This document shows, piece by piece, positions 42,074-50,540 of a stretch of DNA of 64,000 nt (position 1 is its first letter; each line of letters begins with the position of its first letter). The stretch spans positions 124,001-188,000 of the forward strand of contig NZ_ASJC01000001.1 of the NCBI RefSeq assembly GCF_000691145.1, read 5' to 3'. The notes under the pieces were generated by a model. It was not told the origin of the DNA. It did not search any database and worked only from the letters and a program-made list of their open reading frames with translations. The position numbers and the translations under genes are program-made. Origin of the DNA: Bacillus altitudinis 41KF2b (lineage in GTDB: Bacteria; Bacillota; Bacilli; Bacillales; Bacillaceae).

Positions 42074-43018
42074 TCATTTATAATTCTCTATTTGTCTATA
42101 CTTTTCATATCGCTGTTGTATAAGCTCTTCCGAGGATAATCGTATCAATTTTTTTAGAGATGATTCGATTGCAGATTCAATCAATTTTGCCTGTGATTTT
42201 ATATCATTTTGTGCTCCACCCTTAATTTCAGGAATGATTTCATCAATAATTCCTAAATGCTTTAAATCTTTTGCTGAAATTTTCATATGTTTAGCAGCTT
42301 CTGGAGCATACTTAGCATCCTTCCATAGGATAGATGCTGCTCCTTCTGGCGAAATGACCGAGTACCATGAATACTCTAACATATGGATATGGTTACCGAC
42401 ACTAATGCCAAGAGCTCCACCACTTGATGCCTCTCCAATTACAATACAAACAATTGGCACTTTAAGTGTAGCCATTTCCAATAGATTTCGAGCTATCGCT
42501 TCAGAAATTCCACGTTCTTCAGACCCTTTGCCTGGATAGGCGCCAATTGTATCAATAAATGTAATAATAGGGCGATTAAATTTATCAGCTTGTTTCATCA
42601 GTCTTAGCGCTTTTCTATATCCTTCTGGATGTGACATTCCAAAATTTCTTTCTATATTTTCCTTTGTACTTCTCCCTCTTTGATGACCAATAACCGTAAC
42701 GGGCATCCCTTTAAATTTTGCAATACCACCTATCATTGCTTGATCATCACCATATAATCGATCACCATGAAGTTCGAAAAAGTTTGTAAACAATAAAGGT
42801 ATATAATCCAATGTCGTGGGCCGGTTACGTAGTCTTGCAATTTGAACTCGTTGAAAAGGTGTAAGATTAGAATAAATTTCATCTTGCATTTTATTTAAAC
42901 GTTTTTCTAATTCTTGAATTTCTGATGATAAATCTACATTATGTTCTTTCATCATTTTCTTTAATTCATCAAATTTCTCTTTTAGTTCAATCATAGGACG
43001 TTCAAAATCCAAACTCAT
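42074..43018 (-). CDS. Acetyl-CoA carboxylase carboxyltransferase subunit alpha, stand-alone paralogue
   Basis: 314 aa with the AccA signatures [85 protein letters not shown] and [13 protein letters not shown]. AccA pairs with AccD to carboxylate acetyl-CoA for fatty acid synthesis. Unlike the housekeeping accD-accA pair, no accD lies beside it; it follows a MarR regulator in one transcript. Probably a second copy, with a role such as target substitution. ATG at 43018 follows GGAGGATAAA. Confidence 0.9.
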   Translation of the reverse strand: MSLDFERPMIELKEKFDELKKMMKEHNVDLSSEIQELEKRLNKMQDEIYSNLTPFQRVQIARLRNRPTTLDYIPLLFTNFFELHGDRLYGDDQAMIGGIAKFKGMPVTVIGHQRGRSTKENIERNFGMSHPEGYRKALRLMKQADKFNRPIITFIDTIGAYPGKGSEERGISEAIARNLLEMATLKVPIVCIVIGEASSGGALGISVGNHIHMLEYSWYSVISPEGAASILWKDAKYAPEAAKHMKISAKDLKHLGIIDEIIPEIKGGAQNDIKSQAKLIESAIESSLKKLIRLSSEELIQQRYEKYRQIENYK

Positions 43019-43050
43019 TTTATCCTCCAAAGGGTATGATTTACCTCACT

Positions 43051-43497
43051 CTAATCAAAAGACTTAGAAATAGAATCAATAAATAATTCAAAACCATCCA
43101 CAACTATTTTTTGTTCTGATTCTGATAAATTACTGAGGATACGTTGATAAAATGTAAGGGATTGTTCTCTTAAGCGATTAACAGTAATGTGACCTTTTTC
43201 TGTGAGGTGCAGAAAAAGTTCTCTTCTGTTTTTTTCATTTACTTCACGATAAACAAGTCCCTTTTTTACTAACTTATCTACCAATCTACTTACAGTTGAA
43301 GTCTCTAATCTAAGTTTATTGGATAGTTGCCAAACAGTTAATTTTTCCATCTCTATTTCCTCTAACGCCATCATTTGAGAAGTTGGTAGAGGTTTTTCAA
43401 ATGGTCCATTGGGCAAATTTTGAGATTCAAAAACCCCAGTTATTATAATCATTTTCTTAATATCTGATCTTAGTTTTAAGGCATCTTTTCTTTTCAA
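43051..43497 (-). CDS. MarR-family transcriptional regulator
   Basis: 148 aa winged helix: LTVWQLSNKLRLETSTVSRLVDKLVKKGLVYREVNEKNRR is the DNA-reading helix and wing. Start TTG at 43497 with AGGAGGGTG. Lies 32 bp upstream of the accA paralogue on the same strand, so it likely controls both; tandem operator-like repeats overlap its promoter. Confidence 0.85.
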   Translation of the reverse strand: MKRKDALKLRSDIKKMIIITGVFESQNLPNGPFEKPLPTSQMMALEEIEMEKLTVWQLSNKLRLETSTVSRLVDKLVKKGLVYREVNEKNRRELFLHLTEKGHITVNRLREQSLTFYQRILSNLSESEQKIVVDGFELFIDSISKSFD

Positions 43498-43520
43498 AAA
43501 AGGTCACCCTCCTAAAATTA

Positions 43521-43550
43521 ATGTATTATACATCAATTGTATTATACATG
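43521..43550. promoter_or_regulatory. Tandem MarR operator candidate over the marR-accA promoter
   Basis: GTATTATACAT occurs twice (43523-43533 and 43539-43549), 16 bp apart, each an imperfect palindrome containing a minus-strand TATAAT. A TTGTGA 16 bp upstream of the first TATAAT supports a promoter on the minus strand. Confidence 0.65.
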
Positions 43551-43744
43551 AATATGTTTTTTTCACAAGTTTAACATCAGCCCATATGACAACATGGACA
43601 AGAGATTTCTTCTTGTTAAAATGGTTTAAGTGGATTGATCATAGTCGATCCACCTGATTGATGCATCAGGATCTTACCCTAAGTAATTACTGTTTACTGT
43701 TCTTTCAACAAAAATATGAAAAATGAAGAGAGGGGGAGAAAAAT

Positions 43745-44575
43745 ATGAAGTCATTTTTACTAATTGGACAATCTAATATGGCGGGTCGAGGCTTTAAGCA
43801 TGAAGTGCCGCCAATTTATAATGAAAGAATCATGATGCTGCGAAATGGAAGATGGCAAATGATGACTGAACCTATTCATTTTGATAGGCCGGTAGCTGGT
43901 GTAGGACTGGCGGCTTCCTTCGCGGAGACTTGGTGTAAGGATCATGAGGGAGAAAAAATTGGTCTTATTCCATGTGCTGAAGGTGGCAGTTCCATTGATG
44001 AGTGGTCACGAGATGGGGTATTATTTCGTCATGCAATAAATGAAGCTACATTTGCAAAGGAAGATAGCGAATTGGCCGGGATATTATGGCATCAAGGAGA
44101 AAGTGACAGCCGAGATGGGAAATACAAAGAATACGATGAAAAAATACGAAGATTATTTCATGAGCTAAGAACTGAATTATCTGTACCTAACATTCCGCTT
44201 GTGATAGGTGGTTTGGGCGATTTCTTAGGAAAGACAGCATTTGGCGCAGGATGTGTGGATTATCAACTGATCAATGAGGAACTACAAAAATATGCACATG
44301 ATCATGAAAATTGTTATTATGTTACTGCGAAAAGCCTTATACCTAATCCGGACGGAATTCACATCAATGCGATGTCCCAGAGAATATTTGGGATAAGATA
44401 CTATGAAGCATTTCGAAAAACAGAACATATACATGAACCATTACCAAATGAACATGAGCTAGTGAAAGACTGTCATAATAGAATGAATACCTCAGCGGAG
44501 AATACATATATAGCACTAGAAAAATTCACGTTGGGCAAGATGACTTATGAAGAGTTGCTGGAGGCTTTAACGTAG
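43745..44575 (+). CDS. SGNH-type carbohydrate esterase (SASA / DUF303 family)
   Basis: 276 aa. Block I LIGQSNMAGRG has the catalytic Ser, GLIPCAEGGSSIDEW, block III-like GILWHQGESDS, and PNPDGIHINAMSQRIFG with the catalytic Asp/His. No signal peptide, so intracellular; probably an acetylesterase on sugars. The last 50 residues form a helical extension. GAGAGGGGGAG precedes the ATG. Single gene. Confidence 0.88.
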   Translation: MKSFLLIGQSNMAGRGFKHEVPPIYNERIMMLRNGRWQMMTEPIHFDRPVAGVGLAASFAETWCKDHEGEKIGLIPCAEGGSSIDEWSRDGVLFRHAINEATFAKEDSELAGILWHQGESDSRDGKYKEYDEKIRRLFHELRTELSVPNIPLVIGGLGDFLGKTAFGAGCVDYQLINEELQKYAHDHENCYYVTAKSLIPNPDGIHINAMSQRIFGIRYYEAFRKTEHIHEPLPNEHELVKDCHNRMNTSAENTYIALEKFTLGKMTYEELLEALT

Positions 44576-44639
44576 GCAAAGCTCATAGTAGTCTTTGAAT
44601 AAACAGAAACATGATATATCTTGTGAAAGGATGATTGTG

Positions 44640-44669
44640 GTGGTAAAAACAGATAAAGCTTCCTCCTGA
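44640..44669 (+). CDS. cat leader peptide (translational attenuation)
   Basis: A 9-codon frame from GTG at 44640: MVKTDKASS. The first five residues are the MVKTD pentapeptide of the cat-86 leader, known to inhibit peptidyl transferase and stall ribosomes when chloramphenicol is present. AAAGGATG is its ribosome site. Codon 7 is Ala here, where I recall Ile in cat-86. Confidence 0.88.
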   Translation: MVKTDKASS

Positions 44670-44695
44670 ATACAAGCAATTACATTCAGGAGGAG
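44660..44695 (+). promoter_or_regulatory. cat attenuator hairpin sequestering the cat ribosome site
   Basis: TCCTCCTGAAT (44661-44671) pairs with ATTCAGGAGGA (44684-44694), hiding the AGGAGG of cat. A ribosome stalled in the leader would open it. Confidence 0.92.
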
Positions 44696-44702
44696 ATAAA
44701 AA

Positions 44703-45365
44703 ATGTTTAAACAAATAGATGAAAATTATCCGAGAAAAGAGCACTTTCATCATTATATGACGGTAACCCGATGCACATATAGTCTGGTGATCGATCTAGA
44801 CATCACGAAATTGTATGCAATATTAAAAGAAAAAAGGCTAAAAGTATATCCTGTGCAAATTTATTTGTTAGCAAGAGCTGTGCAAAAATTACCGGAATTT
44901 CGGATGGATCAAGTGAACGATGAACTTGGTTACTGGGAGATTCTCCATCCTAGTTATACGATTTTAAATAAAGAAACAAAGACGTTTTCAAGTATTTGGA
45001 CGCCTTATGATGAAAACTTTGCTCGGTTTTATAAAAGCTGTGTAGCGGACATGGACACTTACAGCAAAAGCAGCAGCCTATTTCCGAAACCTCATATGCC
45101 AGAAAACATGTTCAATATTTCAAGCCTGCCGTGGATTGATTTTACTTCTTTTAACCTTAATGTATCTACAGATATAACTTATTTACTGCCAATATTTACG
45201 ATAGGCAAGTTTAAGGTGGAAGAAGGAAAAATCATTCTGCCCGTTGCGATTCAAGTCCATCATGCTGTTTGTGATGGCTATCATGTCGGTCAATATGTTG
45301 AATATTTGAGATGGCTTATTGAACATTGTGAAGAGTGGTTAGACGATTCATTGGATATGTCCTGA
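44703..45365 (+). CDS. cat: Chloramphenicol acetyltransferase (CatA, cat-86 type)
   Basis: Inactivates chloramphenicol by 3-O-acetylation. 220 aa, the cat-86 length. Catalytic HHAVCDGYH at residues 186-194 and the typical N-terminus KEHFHHYMTVTRCTYSLV. Controlled by the leader peptide and hairpin directly upstream. Chromosomal cat of this type is an intrinsic trait of the B. pumilus group. Confidence 0.96.
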   Translation: MFKQIDENYPRKEHFHHYMTVTRCTYSLVIDLDITKLYAILKEKRLKVYPVQIYLLARAVQKLPEFRMDQVNDELGYWEILHPSYTILNKETKTFSSIWTPYDENFARFYKSCVADMDTYSKSSSLFPKPHMPENMFNISSLPWIDFTSFNLNVSTDITYLLPIFTIGKFKVEEGKIILPVAIQVHHAVCDGYHVGQYVEYLRWLIEHCEEWLDDSLDMS

Positions 45366-45877
45366 ATGTCAGGAGTGATTTGCAAGAGGTTTCCAATGGT
45401 TTATAGAAGTTAGCATAAAGCAGACTTTAACGAGTCTGCTTATTTGTTGTGTGATGAAGAAGTTATTAGTTTGCAAGTTTGCAAATAAGGCAATCATGTT
45501 TTGTTTCTCAATTATTTTTGCGGTTTCTTTTCGGTGTTTTGAAAATTCCATTATGTGATAATAAATGTAATATAAAGGGATTTGATGGAGTGTGGATAGG
45601 GATATAGAAATTTTCATCTTACAGTCTTCAAGAGTAGTAGACCTGAAAAATGATTCTGAGTGTTTGTCATTTAAGCTTCTAAATTAATTAATGATAGGTG
45701 ATAAACTACGGAGTAATGGAATATTTTGAAACTGCAAAAAGGGCGGGCAGATTCTTATAGAAGAAAGCAGTGATTTTGTCGGATGTTAAAAAATGTATAC
45801 TCACTCTATCTAAAATCATTATATTGAATTAAATGTATATGTATTTACTCTAAAAATTGATAAAGGTGGTGGTTTAC
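45366..45877. other. Intergenic stretch after cat
   Basis: Holds the cat terminator (45416-45446, GCAGACT/AGTCTGC) and an AT-rich region leading to the next operon. TTTGCAAGTTTGCAAA (45468-45483) is a short tandem/palindromic motif. An 82-codon minus frame lacks coding character. No gene called. Confidence 0.5.
45416..45446 (+). terminator. Terminator of cat
   Basis: AAGCAGACT-ttaacg-AGTCTGCTT followed by ATTTG; moderate T-run. Confidence 0.75.
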
Positions 45878-46372
45878 ATGATGAAGAAAAGCAATACATT
45901 ATTACTGTCTTCAATATTTTTAGCTAGCACGATATTCCCTGCAACTGTTTCAGCAACTACTGTTGAGAAAAATGAAACTGAATGGATAACAATTGCAGAG
46001 GATACTGCAACGGATTCTGTATCACATTCAACTAACAAAAAATCGGCCAAAGCAGATTATGTTACGAATTGGAAACTAAGAAAAACTGGTGGATTGATTG
46101 GTGAAATATTTCAATGTAACTACAGCATGTTAACGACAGCGAAGTCAAAGGGAAAAATTGATTATATAGAAGCAAAATCAAGACTATATGGAGGAGATGG
46201 AGGACTTTCTAAAAGCAAGACCGATTCTGCGAAGAAATCAAATTATGCTGGAGCGAATGCTGCAGGTGGTGTAGATGGTGGTTGGGGATGTAAAGGTAAA
46301 GCGATTGGAAACTCTTTATATAAAGATAGTGGTTATAAAACTGTTAGTCGCCAAAAGACTTTTAAAATTTAA
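45878..46372 (+). CDS. Secreted protein of unknown function, bacteriocin-like
   Basis: 164 aa. Signal peptide MMKKSNTLLLSSIFLASTIF...VSA (cleavage about residue 27), then an acidic Thr/Ser pro-region, and a Gly/Lys/Tyr-rich mature part with only two Cys (EIFQCNYSML and GGWGCKGKA). The pattern (secreted basic Gly-rich domain, followed by a membrane-anchored partner) resembles lactococcin-972-like or other exported bacteriocin operons, but I see no firm match. AAAGGTGG precedes two tandem ATGs (45878, 45881). Confidence 0.75.
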   Translation: MMKKSNTLLLSSIFLASTIFPATVSATTVEKNETEWITIAEDTATDSVSHSTNKKSAKADYVTNWKLRKTGGLIGEIFQCNYSMLTTAKSKGKIDYIEAKSRLYGGDGGLSKSKTDSAKKSNYAGANAAGGVDGGWGCKGKAIGNSLYKDSGYKTVSRQKTFKI

Positions 46373-46380
46373 TAGTCGTG

Positions 46381-47310
46381 ATGAGACATAGAAAAATTGT
46401 ATTCATAACCATTTTCATCGTATTACTAATGGCTTTTATTTTATTTGTCAGACAAGAAAAAGTCTCTAACGATCAAGACTATAATGATGAAATGTTGGAT
46501 GTTACTGGACCAGGAACGGAGACCGTATCATATGGTATGTATGAACCTGAGGGGAAGCTGCTTGATACACTAGATATCGGTTTGATTAAGAATAACCAAA
46601 TGAACAAAGTTCTTTCCTTCTCACACTACATAGATGCAGCTAGAAAGTACACGTTATTCTTACTAGCAAATTTTAATCAAATAGCATTTTCTGCAGATAA
46701 TCATAGACCAGCTAAATCATACACATTTGAGATGACTAAAGACCAGGTGATGACATTACCAATCAAAGCGACATTACCAAAAGATGTTGGAGAAATAGCG
46801 TTTATTATTGTTCCCGAAGCAAAATATCATTTGAAAGATAGTCATATAGATATAGCGACAGGTTTACAAGAAAATTATATTATGCGATACATCACAAAAA
46901 AAGCTTCATCTCATCATATTAGAAGTGAATTTTCTCCAATATATAAAACGGATGAATTAACTGGAGAAGAAATTTTCATGGCTTCAGGAAAGGTTTCAAA
47001 TAAAGTGCTGTATACTTCAAAAAGTCAAATGCCCGTCTATCTCCAAGTGGATAATACAAGTAAAGAAAAAATGAATTATGCTTTAGTCGCATTCTCGGAA
47101 TTCGATCAACAAAAATTCAATGGAAAACATGTGATGTATGTATCTGTAGAAAGTGAAAAAACAAATGTTTATCAAATAAAATTGCCAAAAGTGAAAAAGG
47201 AAAAGAATTTTCAAGTCATTGCTTTTCCTGCACCTTTTGATAATAGTACTAAATTTGAGGAAGTTAATTTTAGAGGCTATTCTTCTATTAGAACGTTAAT
47301 TCAACCATAG
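46381..47310 (+). CDS. Membrane-anchored extracellular protein of unknown function
   Basis: 309 aa from ATG (GTG at 46378 adds one residue). A single N-terminal TM (KIVFITIFIVLLMAFILFV) is followed by about 285 extracellular residues, beta-rich, without recognised motifs (YGMYEPEGKLLDTLDIG, YVSVESEKTNVYQIKLP, AFPAPFDNSTKF). It starts 6-8 bp after the secreted gene with little ribosome site of its own, so translation is probably coupled. It may be the immunity or processing partner. Confidence 0.75.
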   Translation: MRHRKIVFITIFIVLLMAFILFVRQEKVSNDQDYNDEMLDVTGPGTETVSYGMYEPEGKLLDTLDIGLIKNNQMNKVLSFSHYIDAARKYTLFLLANFNQIAFSADNHRPAKSYTFEMTKDQVMTLPIKATLPKDVGEIAFIIVPEAKYHLKDSHIDIATGLQENYIMRYITKKASSHHIRSEFSPIYKTDELTGEEIFMASGKVSNKVLYTSKSQMPVYLQVDNTSKEKMNYALVAFSEFDQQKFNGKHVMYVSVESEKTNVYQIKLPKVKKEKNFQVIAFPAPFDNSTKFEEVNFRGYSSIRTLIQP

Positions 47311-47321
47311 GAGGCAATTTT

Positions 47322-47453
47322 ATGTGGATGATCATTATTTTATTCATTATATTGATAGGATTTACAGGAAACATGGTATCGATTTTGAGAAATATTCAAC
47401 AATCTAATGAAAAGATTATAAAATTATTAGAAGAAAATCAGACACACAAGTAG
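47322..47453 (+). CDS. 43-aa single-TM membrane peptide
   Basis: MWMIIILFIILIGFTGNMVS then a charged helical tail ending EENQTHK. A perfect GGAGG overlaps the stop of the preceding gene, so it is the third gene of the operon. Short hydrophobic peptides of this kind often close bacteriocin/immunity operons. A terminator lies at 47494. Confidence 0.72.
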   Translation: MWMIIILFIILIGFTGNMVSILRNIQQSNEKIIKLLEENQTHK

Positions 47454-47493
47454 TCCATTGAGTTATGGTTTATGACAGCGTATTTAGTACACT

Positions 47494-47520
47494 GCTCCTG
47501 AGAGGGAGCTCTTTTTTTTC
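47494..47520 (+). terminator. Terminator of the secreted-protein operon
   Basis: GCTCC-tgagag-GGAGC with TTTTTTTT. Confidence 0.85.
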
Positions 47521-47602
47521 GGTTTCTTTTTGGAAAGAGTAGCAGAATGTTATAGAAAGGCTCTTAAAGCTCAAAATGATATTCAAAAAGGAGAGTGTCT
47601 GT

Positions 47603-47776
47603 ATGGTGATTAAAAGACTCCTAATCATTGTATCCATTGTATTGTTAAGTGTTTCAACAGCAGAAACTATAAAAATCATTGAAACGAAATCAATTCGGAA
47701 TACAACAATGGAGGAACAAAAATCAAATCGAAACACGATTATGATTGATCGAAATACAACTTCTGAAAATGTATAG
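47603..47776 (+). CDS. Small exported peptide precursor of unknown function
   Basis: 57 aa. Signal-type N-terminus VIKRLLIIVSIVLLSVSTA, then a polar tail rich in Asn/Arg/Thr (IRNTTMEEQKSNRNTIM). AAGGAGAG precedes the ATG and a good terminator follows, so it is probably real. The tail repeats an RNT motif three times (IRNTT, NRNTI, DRNTT). Confidence 0.65.
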   Translation: MVIKRLLIIVSIVLLSVSTAETIKIIETKSIRNTTMEEQKSNRNTIMIDRNTTSENV

Positions 47777-47784
47777 ACAAGATT

Positions 47785-47812
47785 AAAACAGACTTTAAGA
47801 GTCTGTTTTTTT
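47785..47812 (+). terminator. Terminator after the 57-aa gene
   Basis: AAACAGACT-ttaag-AGTCTGTTT with TTTTTT. Confidence 0.9.
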
Positions 47813-47886
47813 ATGAAGTAGAATGAGTAAATGAACAGTTGGTCAATGTTATACTTATCTCAGATAGATACGAGGAGGCATCCACT

Positions 47887-48717
47887 TTGAAAACATTCTG
47901 GGAGAAAGATGAAGAGAGTCCTTTTACGTTAGAAAAGATAGATGAGGAACAAATTCGTGAAGCAGAGGGAACACTTGGAGTCACTTTACCCGATACATAC
48001 AAAAAACTCATTTTAGAATGGAATGGTGGTTTTACAGTTCGTAATGCTTTTCCAACCGAACGGCCGAATTCATGGGCAGAGGATCATGTTCAATTCGACC
48101 ATCTAAGAGGAATCGCCAAAGATGATGGAATTATGAATAGTGTTCAGTTAAGTGATGAATTGGAGCTGCCAGAGGGACTTGTTTTCATCAGCGGGGAAGA
48201 AGATACATGGATCGCCATGGATTACCGAGAAACGAAGGAACATCCTCCTATTCACTATTTCGATTTAGAGATGGAGGTAGATTATAAGCTGGCAGATAGT
48301 TTCGATGAATTTGTTGAGCGGTTATATACAGCTGACGACGCCATGGTTGAAGTAATAGAGATTGAGAAGGAAGCTTCGGATTTATATATCAGTAAAGAAG
48401 AGCTTGAACACATTTTTGAGAGAGGAGACCTTCGTCAGCAGAATCTCTTCAAAATGGCACATTATCCGATGGAAGACATTGAAGAGATCGCATGGTTTTT
48501 CTTGCGCATGAAACAGTGCATCAAACAGATAAAAGATCAACATGTCTTGTATGAAACAGCTACTGCTATTCACTCCAACCTTCTGTTAAACCCAGATATG
48601 CCAAGGAATGACCGTATCAATAAAGAGCTGCAAGAAATTGCTGAAATTCTAGAAAATAGTGGAGATCCGAATACCGCCTTTTTGGGAGAGGACATTCATC
48701 CAGTGAAAAAACGATAG
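47887..48717 (+). CDS. SMI1/KNR4 (SUKH-1) family protein
   Basis: 276 aa. The N-terminal half is a SUKH domain: DEEQIREAEGTLGVTLPDTYKKLILEWNGGF, then DHVQFDHLRGIAKDDGIM and LVFISGEEDTWIAMDY...IHYFD. The rest is helical. SUKH proteins are often immunity factors for polymorphic toxins. TTG at 47887 follows GAGGAGG; the longer frame from 47839 lacks a ribosome site. It lies downstream of the exported proteins but behind separate terminators. Confidence 0.85.
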   Translation: MKTFWEKDEESPFTLEKIDEEQIREAEGTLGVTLPDTYKKLILEWNGGFTVRNAFPTERPNSWAEDHVQFDHLRGIAKDDGIMNSVQLSDELELPEGLVFISGEEDTWIAMDYRETKEHPPIHYFDLEMEVDYKLADSFDEFVERLYTADDAMVEVIEIEKEASDLYISKEELEHIFERGDLRQQNLFKMAHYPMEDIEEIAWFFLRMKQCIKQIKDQHVLYETATAIHSNLLLNPDMPRNDRINKELQEIAEILENSGDPNTAFLGEDIHPVKKR

Positions 48718-48724
48718 TGAAAGA

Positions 48725-48752
48725 AAAAAGCCCCTAAAAAGGGCTTTTTTTA
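48725..48752. terminator. Bidirectional terminator
   Basis: AAAAAAGCCC...GGGCTTTTTTT between convergent SUKH and LysR genes. Confidence 0.88.
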
Positions 48753-49625
48753 ATCTAATTCATGAAAAAACTGTTTGAGTTGATCAATGAAAACGGATTT
48801 GGATTTTCCTTTTTTATAAATGAACTCGATATTGATGTTGAAATTGATAGATGGCTCGATTGAAATTTGTTTTAATGTTCCTTGTTTTACTTCATTTCTA
48901 ACACAATGATGAGGAAGAAACGATAGTCCCATTCCTTGTAGCACTAAATTTTTTGCAGTTTCCATATGATCAACCTCAATGGAAATGTTCGGTGTGATGT
49001 TGTTTTTTTGAAATAATCGGTGGAGCATCAACCAATCAAATGACCCATAGTCAAAGAAAATAAAAGGTTGTTCTTCTAGTTCATTCATATTGATGTTGCC
49101 TAGGCTGGCAAGCGGGTGATGAGTTGGGACGAACAGCCCGATTGGATCGCTGAAAATCGGGATTGATTCAATTTGAGGATGTGTTTCAGTCCTGACAATG
49201 CCAAAGTCTACTTGGTTGTTAATCACTTTTTGGACAACATCCTTTGAATGTCCTGTTACAATTTTCACTTTCAGGTTTTCGTATTTTTCTTTTAGGGCGG
49301 GCAATATGTTAGGCAATAGATTATTGGAAATAGAGGATGCGCATCCAATCGTCAATTCATAAGGGATCATCGTTTGTTTGAGACTATGCTTTGCTTCTTG
49401 ATAAGAATGGAGAATCTTTTTGGCATGCGGGTAAAACTGTTCACCTTTTTCCGTCAGAGATAGTTTATTTCTCTGTCTATCAAATAATTTCAGGTCTAAT
49501 TCTTTTTCTAACGATTGAATACGTGCCGAAACAGAAGGCTGGGTTAAATACAGTGCTTCTGCAGCTTTATTGATACTGCCTAGCTGGCATACATAAATAA
49601 ACGCTTCTATATTCTCAATATTCAT
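48750..49625 (-). CDS. LysR-family transcriptional regulator
   Basis: 291 aa. N-terminal HTH AFIYVCQLGSINKAAEALYLTQPSVSARIQSLEKEL and a periplasmic-binding-like effector domain. AAGGGGATAAC precedes the ATG. It is 23 bp downstream of the racemase gene on the same strand, so the pair is one operon and it may regulate amino-acid racemisation. Confidence 0.88.
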   Translation of the reverse strand: MNIENIEAFIYVCQLGSINKAAEALYLTQPSVSARIQSLEKELDLKLFDRQRNKLSLTEKGEQFYPHAKKILHSYQEAKHSLKQTMIPYELTIGCASSISNNLLPNILPALKEKYENLKVKIVTGHSKDVVQKVINNQVDFGIVRTETHPQIESIPIFSDPIGLFVPTHHPLASLGNINMNELEEQPFIFFDYGSFDWLMLHRLFQKNNITPNISIEVDHMETAKNLVLQGMGLSFLPHHCVRNEVKQGTLKQISIEPSINFNINIEFIYKKGKSKSVFIDQLKQFFHELD

Positions 49626-49648
49626 GTTATCCCCTTATATGACGTTCT

Positions 49649-50347
49649 TTAAATGTTTAGCTTCTCAAGCTCATACACTAATTTTACAGCTTCTTTCGCT
49701 AAAATGACAGTAGGGTCAATCACTTTCACAGCTTTGGTTGACCTTAGAACTAAAGGAATTTCTGTACAGCCGGCAATGATGGCTTCTGCTCCTTGATTGA
49801 TTAAAATTTCTGCAGCTAACGCCAGTTCACTTTCGCCTTTACTCAATTTCCCTGCTTTCACGGCATAAATCCCATTCATCACGTTTTTCTGAAGATTTTC
49901 ACTAGGAGTCATGACATCAATCTTGTGATGGGCACAAGCCTTTTGATAGAGCTGGGTTTTTAATGTGCCATCAGTACATAGTAAGCCCACAGACGTATAG
50001 TGATGTTTGTTCAGATGCTTTGCGGTTTCTAATGGCATATTCATGATAGGGATATGAGTGGATTGTTGTACGTTTTCTAAAAAGAAGTGAGCGGTATTGC
50101 ATGCAATCAGAATAAAGTCCGCTCCTGCGCGTTCTAATCTTTTAGCTGATGCAATCATATATTCTGTAGGATCTTCGCCTTTCCCAAATATGGCATTGGT
50201 TCTATCAGGGATTTGCGGATCATTATCAGCAATTACATGGAGATGATCCTGATCTTTTATCGCTGGTGTATGAGAAATGATTTTTTTCATCAGATCAATC
50301 GTCGCTAAAGGGCCCATACCACCCATAATACCAATTGTTGTAGACAT
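49649..50347 (-). CDS. Aspartate/glutamate (or broad-specificity) amino acid racemase
   Basis: 232 aa of the Asp/Glu racemase superfamily: GIMGGMGPLATIDLMKKI, FILIACNTAHFF (first catalytic Cys), and EAIIAGCTEIPLVL (second catalytic Cys). Similar to RacX/YgeA-type cofactor-independent racemases. The exact substrate cannot be told. ATG at 50347 with a weak GGTGAT site; GTG codons just upstream are alternatives. Confidence 0.88.
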   Translation of the reverse strand: MSTTIGIMGGMGPLATIDLMKKIISHTPAIKDQDHLHVIADNDPQIPDRTNAIFGKGEDPTEYMIASAKRLERAGADFILIACNTAHFFLENVQQSTHIPIMNMPLETAKHLNKHHYTSVGLLCTDGTLKTQLYQKACAHHKIDVMTPSENLQKNVMNGIYAVKAGKLSKGESELALAAEILINQGAEAIIAGCTEIPLVLRSTKAVKVIDPTVILAKEAVKLVYELEKLNI

Positions 50348-50540
50348 GCATATCACCACATTTCATTTTTTTCTATTATAAAAAAAGAAAGGATGGTGAG
50401 TGTTATAGAAAAGTTCTATTTGTATATAGAAGGTTGATTAAAAGCACCTTTTATTTTCTTCTTTATCTGTTTTGCGGTATGAGTTGCAATCTAATCAAAA
50501 AATATTAGAATAAAGAAAAATTGATAAAGGAGCTACCATT

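Noticed and set aside
45369-45617. 82-codon minus-strand frame after cat
   Set aside because: Overlaps the cat terminator and lacks ribosome site and conserved features.
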